DNA of 64,000 nucleotides. Source: Sphingobium sp. CAP-1. GTDB taxonomy: Bacteria > Pseudomonadota > Alphaproteobacteria > Sphingomonadales > Sphingomonadaceae. Position numbers and translations under genes: made by a program. Shown here one piece after another: positions 17,987 to 26,564 of this stretch. The stretch covers positions 2,356,001 through 2,420,000 of the forward strand of contig NZ_CP046252.1 of assembly GCF_009720145.1 (NCBI RefSeq). Direction: 5' to 3'. Numbering within the stretch: position 1 is the first letter of the stretch; every line of letters begins with the position of its first letter. The notes under the pieces were generated by a model. That model was not told the origin of the DNA. It ran no database searches and saw nothing but the letters and a program-made list of their open reading frames with translations.

Positions 17987-18654
17987 GGCACGTCCTGATC
18001 CTGCGGCCCGAACCGGCGGCGGGCAGGACGGCGGCCAAAGCGGCAGCGCTGGGCATGGACGCGTGGGTCCATCCGCTGTTCGCGCCGCAACCGGTCGACT
18101 GGACCCCGCCGATGCCGGAGGATTTTGACGCGCTGCTGCTGACCAGCGGCAATGGCGTGCGGCTGGCCGGGCCGGCGCTGGGCCATTATCGCGCGCTGCC
18201 CGCTTATGCGGTGGGGGCGACCACGGCGCAGGCGTTGACGCAGGCCGGTTTTGCCGATGTGGTGGCGGGAACCGGCGACGGCAGCGCCATTGCCCGCCGG
18301 ATCGCGGCGGACGGGCATCGCCGGGTGCTGCATCTGGCCGGCACGACGGTCGCGCCAATGGAGCCAGGGCCGCTCCAGATCAGCCGGATCGCGGTCTATA
18401 GCATGGCGAGCCTGCCGCCCGACCCTGCATTATTGGACGCCGCCGTGCCGGGATCAGTCCTGCTGGTCCATTCGCCGCGCGCGGGGGAAAGGCTGGCGGC
18501 GCAGATGCCGGCGGAACAGCGCGCTTCGTTGCATCTGATCGCGATCAGCGACGCCACATTGGCCGCCTGCGGGAATGGCTGGCGCAGCGCGGTGGCGGCC
18601 GTGCTGCCGCAGGATGACGAGATGCTGGCCCTCGCCCGTCGATTGTGCGAATGA
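17983..18654 (+). CDS. hemD: Uroporphyrinogen-III synthase
   Basis: 223 residues from the ATG at 17983 (MRHVLILRPEPAAGRTAAKA). It closes and inverts ring D of hydroxymethylbilane. HemD is poorly conserved; assignment rests on the N-terminal ILRPEPAAGRT, the DALLLTSGNGVRL stretch (first-domain TSxxG motif), AYAVGATTAQAL and on overlap with hemC. The gene reads straight on into a mitofilin-like membrane protein gene 7 bases later, the usual hemC-hemD-hemX-like order of proteobacteria. Confidence 0.92.
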   Translation: MRHVLILRPEPAAGRTAAKAAALGMDAWVHPLFAPQPVDWTPPMPEDFDALLLTSGNGVRLAGPALGHYRALPAYAVGATTAQALTQAGFADVVAGTGDGSAIARRIAADGHRRVLHLAGTTVAPMEPGPLQISRIAVYSMASLPPDPALLDAAVPGSVLLVHSPRAGERLAAQMPAEQRASLHLIAISDATLAACGNGWRSAVAAVLPQDDEMLALARRLCE

Positions 18655-18661
18655 CGGGTCA

Positions 18662-19570
18662 ATGACAGACGAAAGGGTCCGCATGAGCGAAGAGGACGGG
18701 GCAGCCAGCATCGGTTCAGTGCCGCCGCCCGTGCGCCGGCGCAGCCTGTTGCCGATCCTGATCCTGGCCCTGCTCGCCTTTGCGCTGGGCGTCGTGCTGA
18801 CCGTCTGGGCCTGGCCGCAGATCCAGCGACGCTGGGGCGATCCGCAGCCGCAGGCCGCCCTGCCGCAACCGCTGCCCGGCACGATGGGCGCGCTGGGCGT
18901 GAGTCAGGGTGTCACGGTCAAGCCGCTGACGGTCGACGCCGGCCAGATGCTGGACGCGCGGGTGGCGCAACTGGAGGAAAGGCTGAACCGGATCAGCGTC
19001 GAGGCGCAGGCCGCGTCGGGTAATGCCGCGCGCGCCGAAGGGCTGCTGGTCGCCTTTGCCGCGCGGCGGGCGCTCGATAATGGTGCGCCGCTGGGTTATG
19101 TCGAGGGGCAGCTCAGGCTGCGTTTCGGGCAGGCGCAGCCGCGCGCGGTCGCCGCGATCATCAGCGCCGCGCGCGACCCGATCACGCTGACCGATCTGCG
19201 CGCGGGGCTGGTCGATATCGCCGACAAGGCAACCCGGACGCCCGCCGATGCGCGCTGGTGGACCGCGCTGGAACATGAAGCGCGCGAACTGGTGACGATC
19301 CGCAAGGCCAGCACGCCATCCCCCCGGCCGCAGGCGGCGATGGAGCGGGCGCTGCGTTATGTCGATGGCGGCCGGGTAAGCGCGGCGCTGGCCGAGGTGG
19401 AGCGGCTGCCGGGCAAGGCATCGGCGGATCGCTGGGTGCAGGCGGCCCGCCGCTATCTGGAGGCGCGCCGCGCGCTCGACCTGATCGAAACCGCCGCGAT
19501 CCTGGAGCCGCGCCAGTTGCGGAGTGCCGAAGGCGCGGCGGTGAGCCAGACCTCCCCGCTCGCGCCCTGA
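18662..19570 (+). CDS. Mitofilin-like / HemX-like single-pass membrane protein
   Basis: 302 residues from the ATG at 18662; MSEEDG at 18683 is an alternative start. A short cytoplasmic tail precedes one TM segment (about 31-55, LLPILILALLAFALGVVLTVWAW). Then comes a periplasmic region with a coiled coil (about 105-135, MLDARVAQLEERLNRISVEA) and a helical C-terminal domain. This is the COG4223 (mitofilin/Mic60-related) layout found downstream of hemD in alphaproteobacteria. Mic60-type proteins bend inner membranes; whether that applies here is inference. It is the last gene of the hemC-hemD operon. Confidence 0.8.
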   Translation: MTDERVRMSEEDGAASIGSVPPPVRRRSLLPILILALLAFALGVVLTVWAWPQIQRRWGDPQPQAALPQPLPGTMGALGVSQGVTVKPLTVDAGQMLDARVAQLEERLNRISVEAQAASGNAARAEGLLVAFAARRALDNGAPLGYVEGQLRLRFGQAQPRAVAAIISAARDPITLTDLRAGLVDIADKATRTPADARWWTALEHEARELVTIRKASTPSPRPQAAMERALRYVDGGRVSAALAEVERLPGKASADRWVQAARRYLEARRALDLIETAAILEPRQLRSAEGAAVSQTSPLAP

Positions 19571-19683
19571 CTTTCGGCTGTCACAAACGACGAACCGTTC
19601 GGCCCGATCGATAAAGGGCATGGACGGGGGCGGTCCTGTCATGAGAATGTCATCTTTCGATTTCGAAAGAGGACCGTCCGTTC

Positions 19684-20433
19684 GTGCCCCCCTATGCCGA
19701 CGCCATTGCCAGCTTCTGGAAAGCGCGCCTGACCGGCGGGCCGCGCGCCGCCGAGCGGCCGGCGTTCCAGCAGTTGATCGGCAATATGTCGGTGCCCTTC
19801 GATCTCGCCCGCACCCGCGCGCAGACGCAGGCGCTGGTGCAGGGGATGCGCGGCGACGGGCGGCCTGTGCTGCTGATCCCCGGCCTGCTGGCGTCGGAAC
19901 AGCGGATGGAGCCGCTGCGCGCCATATTGGAAGCGGCGGGCTATCGCGCCCATGGCTGGGACATGGGACGCAATTTCGGGCCGAAGCCGGACAGTCTGGA
20001 GCGGATCGACCGGCGGGTCGACGCGATCCGGCGGGACAGCGGCGCGCCGGTGACGCTGGTGGGCTGGAGCCTGGGTGGCCTCTATGCGCGCGAATATGCG
20101 AAATTCGCCGCGCATAAGGTCGGTGGCGTGGTGACGATGGGCACGCCCTTTTCCGGCGATCCGCGCGCCAACCATGCCTGGCGGCTCTATCAGATCGTGT
20201 CGGGCTTTCCGGTCGATCGCCCGCCCTTCCCCTGCACCCGCGAGGAAAAGCCGCCCGTGCCGACCGTGGCTTTGTGGTCGCGGCGCGACGGCGTGATCCT
20301 GCCCGAATGCGCCAGAGGCCGCGCCGGCGAACGCGACCGGGCGATCGAGGTGGACTGCACCCATATGGGCTTCGCCGCCGCGCCGGAAGGGATTGCGGCG
20401 GTGGGCCGGGCGCTGGAGATGATGGCCGCCTGA
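19684..20433 (+). CDS. Alpha/beta hydrolase (lipase/esterase-like)
   Basis: 249 residues, GTG start at 19684 (an upstream in-frame alternative was not seen). The alpha/beta fold is shown by GRPVLLIPGLLASE (strand and oxyanion-hole turn), the nucleophile elbow GWSLGG with Ser at about residue 127, and the downstream VALWSRRDGVILPE acid loop and CTHMGFAAAP catalytic histidine. No signal peptide is apparent, so it probably acts in the cytoplasm. It resembles the PGAP1/lipase-type hydrolases used on lipid or acyl esters. The substrate is unknown. Single gene, convergent with the YcxB-like gene. Confidence 0.85.
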   Translation: MPPYADAIASFWKARLTGGPRAAERPAFQQLIGNMSVPFDLARTRAQTQALVQGMRGDGRPVLLIPGLLASEQRMEPLRAILEAAGYRAHGWDMGRNFGPKPDSLERIDRRVDAIRRDSGAPVTLVGWSLGGLYAREYAKFAAHKVGGVVTMGTPFSGDPRANHAWRLYQIVSGFPVDRPPFPCTREEKPPVPTVALWSRRDGVILPECARGRAGERDRAIEVDCTHMGFAAAPEGIAAVGRALEMMAA

Positions 20434-20438
20434 TCGGC

Positions 20439-20969
20439 TCAGTAGCGCGGCAGGCCGCTCGCCATCAGCGTATCGCGCAGATTGGCGTCCTGTTCGACCG
20501 TAAGCAGATGACGCGGCACGAACTGATATAACTGCTCGTTCAGATAAAAAATGTAGCAGCCCGGCGCGGCCAGCCAACGATGATAGTCGCTCCATATATG
20601 CCGTTGCGTGCCGCCAGCCTTTTTCCAGATGCAGGCGTCGTCGGACCACTCAACCTGAATTTCTCCGTGCTGCGACTTGCTCTGATGAAAGAGCCTTCGC
20701 ACGCGGCGAGGAAGCAGCAGGAGGGTCAATCCGACAAAGAGCAATATGGCGGCCACGGCCATAAGGGCCATGAAAGCGCCATCGACCAGCGAATCCGCCC
20801 ACCCATCACCCAGAAGGACAAGCAAACCGGTCATCACCAGCGCAGCGACGGCGGATGTAAGCGCCAGACGCCCCAAAAAACGGCGTGATCGCAACTGACG
20901 AAGATAGTTGGCACGGGATGCGGTGACGAAGTCCGTCGCCGTTGCGCAAAAACTGATCTGCCCGGCCAT
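20439..20969 (-). CDS. YcxB-like membrane protein
   Basis: 176 residues. Two TM segments (about 37-55 and 63-87, with AVAAILLFVGLTLLLLPRRV) separate a short N-terminal part from a C-terminal beta-rich domain. That domain contains HIWSDYHRWLAAPGCYIFYL and the ending PRHLLTVEQDANLRDTL. It matches the pattern of YcxB family proteins (a TM pair followed by a W-x-x-Y...F-x-P-x-R domain). Function is unknown. It lies 12 bases beyond the end of gltX on the same strand reading left, so it may be preceded by its own promoter, and it converges on the hydrolase gene. Confidence 0.65.
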   Translation of the reverse strand: MAGQISFCATATDFVTASRANYLRQLRSRRFLGRLALTSAVAALVMTGLLVLLGDGWADSLVDGAFMALMAVAAILLFVGLTLLLLPRRVRRLFHQSKSQHGEIQVEWSDDACIWKKAGGTQRHIWSDYHRWLAAPGCYIFYLNEQLYQFVPRHLLTVEQDANLRDTLMASGLPRY

Positions 20970-20980
20970 GATGCCCCGCC

Positions 20981-22312
20981 CTATGCGCCGGCGAGACGTT
21001 GCAATGCCTCGTCTCTCCCGATCAGCGGCAGCAACTGGCTCATGTCAGGGCCGTGATCCAGCCCCGTCAGCGCGCGGCGTAGCGGCAGGAACAGCGTCTT
21101 GCCCTTGCGGCCCGTCTCGTCCTTCAGCGCGCCGGTCAGCGTGCGCCAGATGTCGGCGTCGAAGGGCGCGTCGGAGAGGATGCGATGCGCGAGGGCCAGG
21201 AAATCGCGGTCCTCCGCCGCCACGTCCGGCGCGTCGATCGGGCCAGTGACGATGCGCCACCAGTCAGCCGCGCCGGCGAGCGTCTCCAGATTGGGGCGGA
21301 TCGCATCCCAGGCGGCGGCATCCATGCCGTGGGGCAGACGATCGGCGACCGCCGCATAGGGCAGCAGATGGACGATCTTCTGGTTGAGGGTCGCGAGTTC
21401 AGCTTCATCGAAGCGTGCCGGGGCGCGGCCGAAATGGGCGAAGTCGAAACTGTCGATCAGTGGAGCCATGTCCGCGAACGGCTCGACCGGCTGCGAACTG
21501 CCCAGACGCGCGAGCAGCGAAACGATGCTCATGGCTTCGAGGCCGATCTCGCGGAAATGGGCGACGCCGAGCGAACCGAGGCGCTTGGACAGCTTGCCCT
21601 CGCTACCGGTCAGCAGCGCTTCATGGGCGAAAGCCGGGAGCGCCGCGCCGAGCGCCGTGAACATCTGAATCTGGGTCGCGGTGTTGGAGACATGATCCTC
21701 GCCGCGCAGGACGTGGGTGACGCCCATGTCGATATCGTCGATCACCGAGGGGAGCATGTAGAGCCAGCTACCGTCGGCGCGGCGGATCACCGGGTCGGAC
21801 AGCAATTTGGGGTCGAAGCGCTGATCGCCGCGAATGAGGTCGGTCCAGACGATCGGCTGGTCATGGTCCAGCTTGAAGCGCCAGTGCGGCGTGCGGCCTT
21901 CCGCTGCATAAGCGGCGACCTGATCCGGGGTCAGCGACAGGGCGGCGCGGTCATAGACCGGGGGCAGGCCACGGCCGAGCAGCACCTTGCGGCGCAGGTC
22001 CAGTTCCTGGGCGGTTTCATAGGCCGGGTAGACATGGCCCGACGCCTTCAACGCCGCGAACCGCGCTTCGTAGAGGGCGAAGCGGTCGGACTGCTGCTCC
22101 TCGCCATCCCAGCGGAGGCCGAGCCATTGCAGATCGGCTTTGATCGAGTCCGCATATTCGGGGCGCGAGCGTTCGAGATCGGTATCGTCGAGGCGCAGCA
22201 GGAAGCGGCCGCCGCTCTTGCGCGCCCACAGCCAGTTGTGGAGCGCGGCGCGGATATTGCCGACATGAAGATGGCCGGTCGGCGACGGAGCGAAGCGGGT
22301 AATGACGGTCAT
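20981..22312 (-). CDS. gltX: Glutamyl-tRNA synthetase
   Basis: 443 residues from the ATG at 22312 (MTVITRFAPSPTGHLHVGN). Class I synthetase: the HIGH motif appears as HLHVG and the KMSKS motif as EGKLSKRLG. The tRNA-acceptor region includes RGEDHVSNTATQIQMF. It is somewhat shorter than the enterobacterial enzyme (about 470 residues), the size of the second GluRS type common in alphaproteobacteria, some of which charge tRNA-Gln for later amidation. Discrimination between the two types is not possible by eye. An in-frame ATG ten codons upstream lies in the palindromic repeat and was rejected. Confidence 0.95.
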   Translation of the reverse strand: MTVITRFAPSPTGHLHVGNIRAALHNWLWARKSGGRFLLRLDDTDLERSRPEYADSIKADLQWLGLRWDGEEQQSDRFALYEARFAALKASGHVYPAYETAQELDLRRKVLLGRGLPPVYDRAALSLTPDQVAAYAAEGRTPHWRFKLDHDQPIVWTDLIRGDQRFDPKLLSDPVIRRADGSWLYMLPSVIDDIDMGVTHVLRGEDHVSNTATQIQMFTALGAALPAFAHEALLTGSEGKLSKRLGSLGVAHFREIGLEAMSIVSLLARLGSSQPVEPFADMAPLIDSFDFAHFGRAPARFDEAELATLNQKIVHLLPYAAVADRLPHGMDAAAWDAIRPNLETLAGAADWWRIVTGPIDAPDVAAEDRDFLALAHRILSDAPFDADIWRTLTGALKDETGRKGKTLFLPLRRALTGLDHGPDMSQLLPLIGRDEALQRLAGA

Positions 22313-22321
22313 GTTTGTAAC

Positions 22322-22426
22322 CCGTTCGTCCTGAGTAGCCATTGAGCGAAGTCGAAATGGCGTATCGAAGGAGGGATGCTTCGATACGGGGCTTCGACAA
22401 GCTCAGCCCCTACTCAGCACGAACGG
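22322..22426. repeat. About 105-bp imperfect palindrome (REP-like) between gltX and nadE
   Basis: Outer arms 22322-22338 and 22410-22426 match at 16 of 17 positions as inverted repeats (CCGTTCGTSCTGAGTAG). Inner arms GTATCGAAG / CTTCGATAC also pair, and each half contains its own GAGC...GTCGAA hairpin. The innermost unit GGCTTCGACAAGCTCAGCC is shared with a second copy at 29941-29990. It lies between the nadE stop and the gltX start, so it would be transcribed if those genes are co-transcribed. Confidence 0.85.
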
Positions 22427-22439
22427 CCTTTCCCAGTGA

Positions 22440-24101
22440 TTATATCGTCCGAAAACCGTTGGTGATCGGATAGCGGCGATCGCGGCCGAAATTGCGGATG
22501 CCCAGCTTCACGCCGGGGGGCGACTGGCGGCGCTTATATTCGGCGATGTAGAGCAGGCGCTCGATCCGGGCGACCGTCTCCTTCTCGAAGCCGCGGCCGA
22601 CCAGTTCATCGACCGACAATTCTTCCTCGACCAGGCCGTAGAGGATCGGGTCCAGTATCTCATAGGGCGGCAGGCTGTCGTCGTCGCGCTGATTGTCGCG
22701 TAGTTCGGCGCTCGGCGGCTTGGTGATGACGCGTTCGGGCATGACCGGGCCGGCGGGGCCGAAGCCTTCGCCCAGCGAGGAGACATTCTCGTTACGCCAG
22801 CGGCACAGGTCGAACACGGTGGTCTTATAGGCGTCCTTCAATACCGAATAGCCGCCGGCCATGTCGCCATAGATGGTGGCGTAGCCGACCGACATCTCGC
22901 TCTTGTTGCCGGTGGTGAGCAGCATAGGACCATATTTGTTGGACAGCGCCATCAGGGTGACGCCACGGATGCGCGACTGGATATTCTCTTCGGTCAGGTC
23001 GCGCTGCCGGCCCTCGAACACAGGAGCGAGCATCGTGTCGAAGGCGGCGACGGCCGGCTCGATCGGGATGGTGTCGTAGCGGACGCCAAGCAGCCGCGCG
23101 CATTCGACCGCATCGTCCAGACTGTCCTGACTGGTGAAGCGCGAGGGCATCATCACGCACCAGACCCGATCCGCGCCCAGCGCATCGACCGCGACGGCGG
23201 CGGACAAGGCGGAATCGATGCCCCCCGAAAGCCCCAGCACCACGCCGGGGAAGCGGTTTGCGTTCACATAGTCGCGCAGGCCCAGCACCATGGCGTTGTA
23301 GATATCGGCCGGGCGCGGATCGAGATCATGGCGTTCACCGGGCAGGCAGACCCACTGGCCGTCCCATTTTTCCCATGTGGTGAGCGTCAGCGCCTCTTCC
23401 CAGTCGGGCATCTGGTGGGCGATGCCGCGATCGCCGTTCATCACGAAGGAGGCGCCGTCGAACACCAGTTCGTCCTGCCCGCCGACGCGGTTGAGATAGA
23501 CCAGGGGCAGGCCGGTTTCGCGGACGCGGGTGCCGGCGACGGCGTTGAGGCGGCGATCGTCCTTGTCGACTTCGAACGGGCTGCCATTGGGGCTGATCAG
23601 GATTTCCGCGCCCTCGGCCTTGAGATGCGCGGTGACGAAGGGGAACCAGATATCCTCGCAGATCGGGACGCCGATCTTGACGCCCTTGAACTCGATCGGC
23701 GCGGGCAGCGGGCCGGGGGCGAACAGCCGCTTTTCATCGAACGTGCCGTAATTGGGCAGTTCACGCTTCTGCCGGATCGCCGTCACCGCGCCATTTTCCA
23801 GCAGGGCGACGACGTTGAACAGCACCCCCTGCGATGCGACCACGGTGCCGACCAGCATCGCCGGGCCGCCATCGGCGGTTTCCTGCGCCAGCCGGTCGAG
23901 CTGGTAATTGGCCTGCGTGACCAAGGCGGGTTTCAGCACCAGATCTTCGGGCGGGTAGCCGATCAGTTGCAGTTCGGGATAGACGATCAGGTCCGCATCC
24001 TTCGCCCGCGCGCGCCACTCCAGCATGGCGTCGGCATTGGCCTTGAGGTCGCCAACGGACTGGGTCATCTGGGCGAGCGCGATCACGAGTTTGTCGGTCA
24101 T
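22440..24101 (-). CDS. nadE: Glutamine-dependent NAD+ synthetase
   Basis: 553 residues. It amidates nicotinic acid adenine dinucleotide to NAD+. The N-terminal nitrilase-type glutaminase domain (about 1-260) shows the catalytic triad: Glu in YPELQLIGYP, Lys in KRELPNYGTFDEKR and Cys in GVPICEDIWF. The C-terminal synthetase domain has the PP-loop LGLSGGIDSALSAAVAVDAL and GNKSEMSVGYATIYGD. Both domains are intact, so it can use glutamine as nitrogen donor. A 13-bp palindrome lies 12 bases upstream of the ATG, close to the ribosome-binding site. Confidence 0.97.
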   Translation of the reverse strand: MTDKLVIALAQMTQSVGDLKANADAMLEWRARAKDADLIVYPELQLIGYPPEDLVLKPALVTQANYQLDRLAQETADGGPAMLVGTVVASQGVLFNVVALLENGAVTAIRQKRELPNYGTFDEKRLFAPGPLPAPIEFKGVKIGVPICEDIWFPFVTAHLKAEGAEILISPNGSPFEVDKDDRRLNAVAGTRVRETGLPLVYLNRVGGQDELVFDGASFVMNGDRGIAHQMPDWEEALTLTTWEKWDGQWVCLPGERHDLDPRPADIYNAMVLGLRDYVNANRFPGVVLGLSGGIDSALSAAVAVDALGADRVWCVMMPSRFTSQDSLDDAVECARLLGVRYDTIPIEPAVAAFDTMLAPVFEGRQRDLTEENIQSRIRGVTLMALSNKYGPMLLTTGNKSEMSVGYATIYGDMAGGYSVLKDAYKTTVFDLCRWRNENVSSLGEGFGPAGPVMPERVITKPPSAELRDNQRDDDSLPPYEILDPILYGLVEEELSVDELVGRGFEKETVARIERLLYIAEYKRRQSPPGVKLGIRNFGRDRRYPITNGFRTI

Positions 24102-24112
24102 GCGCGCGCCCT

Positions 24113-24199
24113 AGAGCATTTTCGCCGTTTGCGAAAATGCTCTGTTTTTCGATACCGCATTTTCGAACCGAACGCGCGCTGCGCGAACGTTCTGAAAAT
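24113..24199. repeat. Paired palindromes with GCATTTTC core between nadE and prs
   Basis: The first is a perfect 13-bp stem with 5-base loop (24113-24125 with 24131-24143), followed on the plus strand by GTTTTTC. The second has arms GCATTTTCGAAC (24157-24168) and GTTCTGAAAATGC (24187-24199), enclosing a GC-rich palindrome. The motif GCATTTTCGAACC recurs at 34921-34933 with a matching GAAAATGT arm. The first stem sits in the nadE leader on the minus strand and upstream of prs on the plus strand. Confidence 0.75.
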
Positions 24200-24323
24200 G
24201 CCTGGTCCATTTTCGGGGCGGGCGCAAAAGCGCCTTTCCACTTGCGACATGCGCCGCTAAAGGGGCCGCGTTTCGCGCACCGTCATCCATTCGTCACGCC
24301 ATCAAATTACGGGGGATTTGGCC

Positions 24324-25259
24324 ATGAAGCTCATGACCGGCAATTCCAACAAGCCGCTCGCGGCCGCTATCGCCGACTATATCGAAATCCCCCTGACCGA
24401 CGCGAGCGTCCGCCGCTTCGCCGACGAAGAAGTTTTCGTGGAAATTCATGAGAATGTCCGCGGCGAGGACGTGTTCGTGCTGCAATCGACCAGCTATCCC
24501 ACCAATGACAATCTGATGGAATTGCTGATCATGATCGACGCGCTGAAGCGCGCGTCGGCCAAGCGAATCACCGCCGTCGTTCCCTATTTCGGCTATGCCC
24601 GGCAGGATCGGAAGCCCGGCCCCCGCACCCCGATCAGCGCCAAGCTGGTCGCCAACCTGATCACCACCGCCGGCGCCGACCGCGTCCTGTCGGTCGACCT
24701 GCACGCCGGGCAGATTCAGGGCTTTTTCGACATTCCGACCGATAATCTGTTCGGTGCGCCGGTGATGTCAGCCGACATTCAGGCCCGCTTCGGCGACCGC
24801 AACATCACCGTCGTATCGCCCGATGTCGGCGGCGTGGTGCGCGCCCGCGCGCTGGCCAAGCGGCTCGACAACGCCCCGCTCGCCATCGTCGACAAGCGCC
24901 GCGAGCGCGCCGGCGAATCCGAAGTGATGAACATCATCGGCGACGTGAAGGGCCGTTTCTGCATCCTGATCGACGATATCGTCGATTCGGCCGGCACGCT
25001 GTGCAACGCCGCCGCCGCGCTGAAGGCGCAGGGGGCCGAGGATGTGGTCGCCTATGTCAGCCATGGCGTGCTGTCGGGCGGCGCGGTCGCCCGCGTCGAA
25101 GCGTCGGAACTGCTGGAACTGGTCATCACCGATTCGATCCAGGGCACCGACGCGGTCAATGGCGCCAAGAGCATCCGCCATCTGCCGATCGCCCCGCTGC
25201 TGGGCGAAGCGATCAAGCGCATCGCCGACGAAAGCTCGGTTTCCAGCCTGTTCGATTGA
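24324..25259 (+). CDS. prs: Ribose-phosphate pyrophosphokinase (PRPP synthetase)
   Basis: 311 residues from the ATG at 24324, preceded by GGGGG at good spacing; a TTG at 24318 is in frame but less likely. It makes PRPP from ribose-5-phosphate and ATP for purine, pyrimidine, NAD, His and Trp synthesis. Class I features: FADEEVFVEIHENVRGEDVF, the flexible loop FGYARQDRKPGPRTPISAK, the metal site VDLHAGQIQGFFDIP, VDKRRERAGE and the PRPP-binding motif ILIDDIVDSAGTL. Divergent from nadE with about 220 bases between, containing two palindromes. Confidence 0.97.
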   Translation: MKLMTGNSNKPLAAAIADYIEIPLTDASVRRFADEEVFVEIHENVRGEDVFVLQSTSYPTNDNLMELLIMIDALKRASAKRITAVVPYFGYARQDRKPGPRTPISAKLVANLITTAGADRVLSVDLHAGQIQGFFDIPTDNLFGAPVMSADIQARFGDRNITVVSPDVGGVVRARALAKRLDNAPLAIVDKRRERAGESEVMNIIGDVKGRFCILIDDIVDSAGTLCNAAAALKAQGAEDVVAYVSHGVLSGGAVARVEASELLELVITDSIQGTDAVNGAKSIRHLPIAPLLGEAIKRIADESSVSSLFD

Positions 25260-25267
25260 TCCTTTAA

Positions 25268-26564
25268 ATGCGCGTCCTGCTGCTCGGAGCCTATGGCTTC
25301 ATCGGCAGCGGCGTCGCGCGTGCGCTGATCGCCGCCGGGCATGAGGTGGTGGGCCTGGGCCGGTCCGCACGAACGGCCCGGCGGGCCTTTCCCGATCTCG
25401 ACTGGCATATCGCCGATCTCAACCATATGAGGCGGCCAGCGGACTGGACCGAGGCGCTGTGCGGCATCGATGCCGTGGTCAATGCCAGTGGCGCATTGCA
25501 GAGCGGCGGCGGCGACCGGCTGGACGCGATTCAGGGCGAGAGCATCGGCGCGCTGATCGCGGCATGCGAGATGCAGGGCGTTGCCCGCTTCATCCAGATT
25601 TCCGCGCCGGGCGCGCAGGCCGGCGACGCCAGCCCCTTCCTTGCGACCAAGGCGCTGGCCGACGACCGGCTGCGCGCATCACATCTGCATTGGGCGATCC
25701 TGCGCCCTGGCCTGGTGATCGGGCGCAATGCCTATGGCGGTACCTTGCTGCTGCGCGCGCTGGCGGCGATGCCGGCGCGGCTGTTTGCGGTGCAGGCGCA
25801 GAGTCACATTCAGAGCGTGGCGCTGGACGATGTGGCCGATGCGGTGCTGCGCTGCATGTCCGCAGACGCGCCGGCCGGCATCGACATCGACCTGGTCGAG
25901 CGGGACGCGGCGACTCTGGGCGGGCTGATCGTCGCGCATCGCCGCTGGCTGGGCATTGCGCCCGCGCGCCTGATCGCCCTGCCCGGTTGGGTCGCTGCGC
26001 CGGTGAGCGCCATTGCCGACGGGCTGGGCCATCTGGGCTGGCGGTCGCCGCTGCGCAGCACCGCCATGGCGATGATCGCACGCGACGTGCGCGGCGATCC
26101 GGCCGGCGGCGAGCAATTGCTGGGTCGGCCGTTGCTGACGCTCGACCAGATGCTGGCCCGCCATCCATCTGGCTTGCAGGATCGCTGGCAGGCGCGGCTG
26201 GTGCTGCTGATGCCCTTCATCCTCGGCGCGCTGGCGCTGCTATTCCTGCTGTCGGGCTTCACCAGCCTGATGCAGATCGACCGGGTAGCGGCGGAACTGG
26301 ACGGCACGCCAATCGCGGGGCGCGCCGGCGCGCCTGCTGGGCGTGGCGGGCGCATTGGCCGACATTGCGCTGGGTGGCGCGATTCTGGTGCGGCGCTGGG
26401 CGCGCAACGCGGCGATCGGCATGGCCGGCTTGACGCTGGCCTATCTGTTGATGGGCAGTTGGCTGCGCCCCGATATGTGGGTCGATCCGCTGGCTCCGCT
26501 GGCCAAGGCGGGCGCGGCGCTGATGCTGGCGCTGGTCGCCCACGCGTTGCTGGAGGAGCGATGA
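25268..26564 (+). pseudogene. SDR/NAD(P)-binding oxidoreductase with DoxX-like C-terminus, frameshifted
   Basis: The N-terminal frame (25268 onward) encodes an extended SDR-like domain (MRVLLLGAYGFIGSGVARAL, glycine-rich GAYGFIGSG; RFIQISAPGAQAG). It leads into one TM (LVLLMPFILGALALLFLLSGF) of a DoxX-like tail. From about 26317 that frame turns into non-protein (GRAGAPAGRGGRIGRHCAG), while the frame one base over continues sensibly as LLGVAGALADIALGGAIL and then LTLAYLLMGSW, ending ALLEER at 26564. Its stop overlaps the ATG of the next gene (ATGA), which supports that frame. One surplus G in the GGGG run at 26317-26320 would explain it. It may be a real disruption or a base-calling error. 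Restored length would be about 431 residues. Confidence 0.75.

Noticed and set aside
22322..22426. CRISPR-like repeats
   Set aside because: The repeats are inverted and nested, without regularly spaced direct copies or cas genes; they fit a REP-type palindrome.
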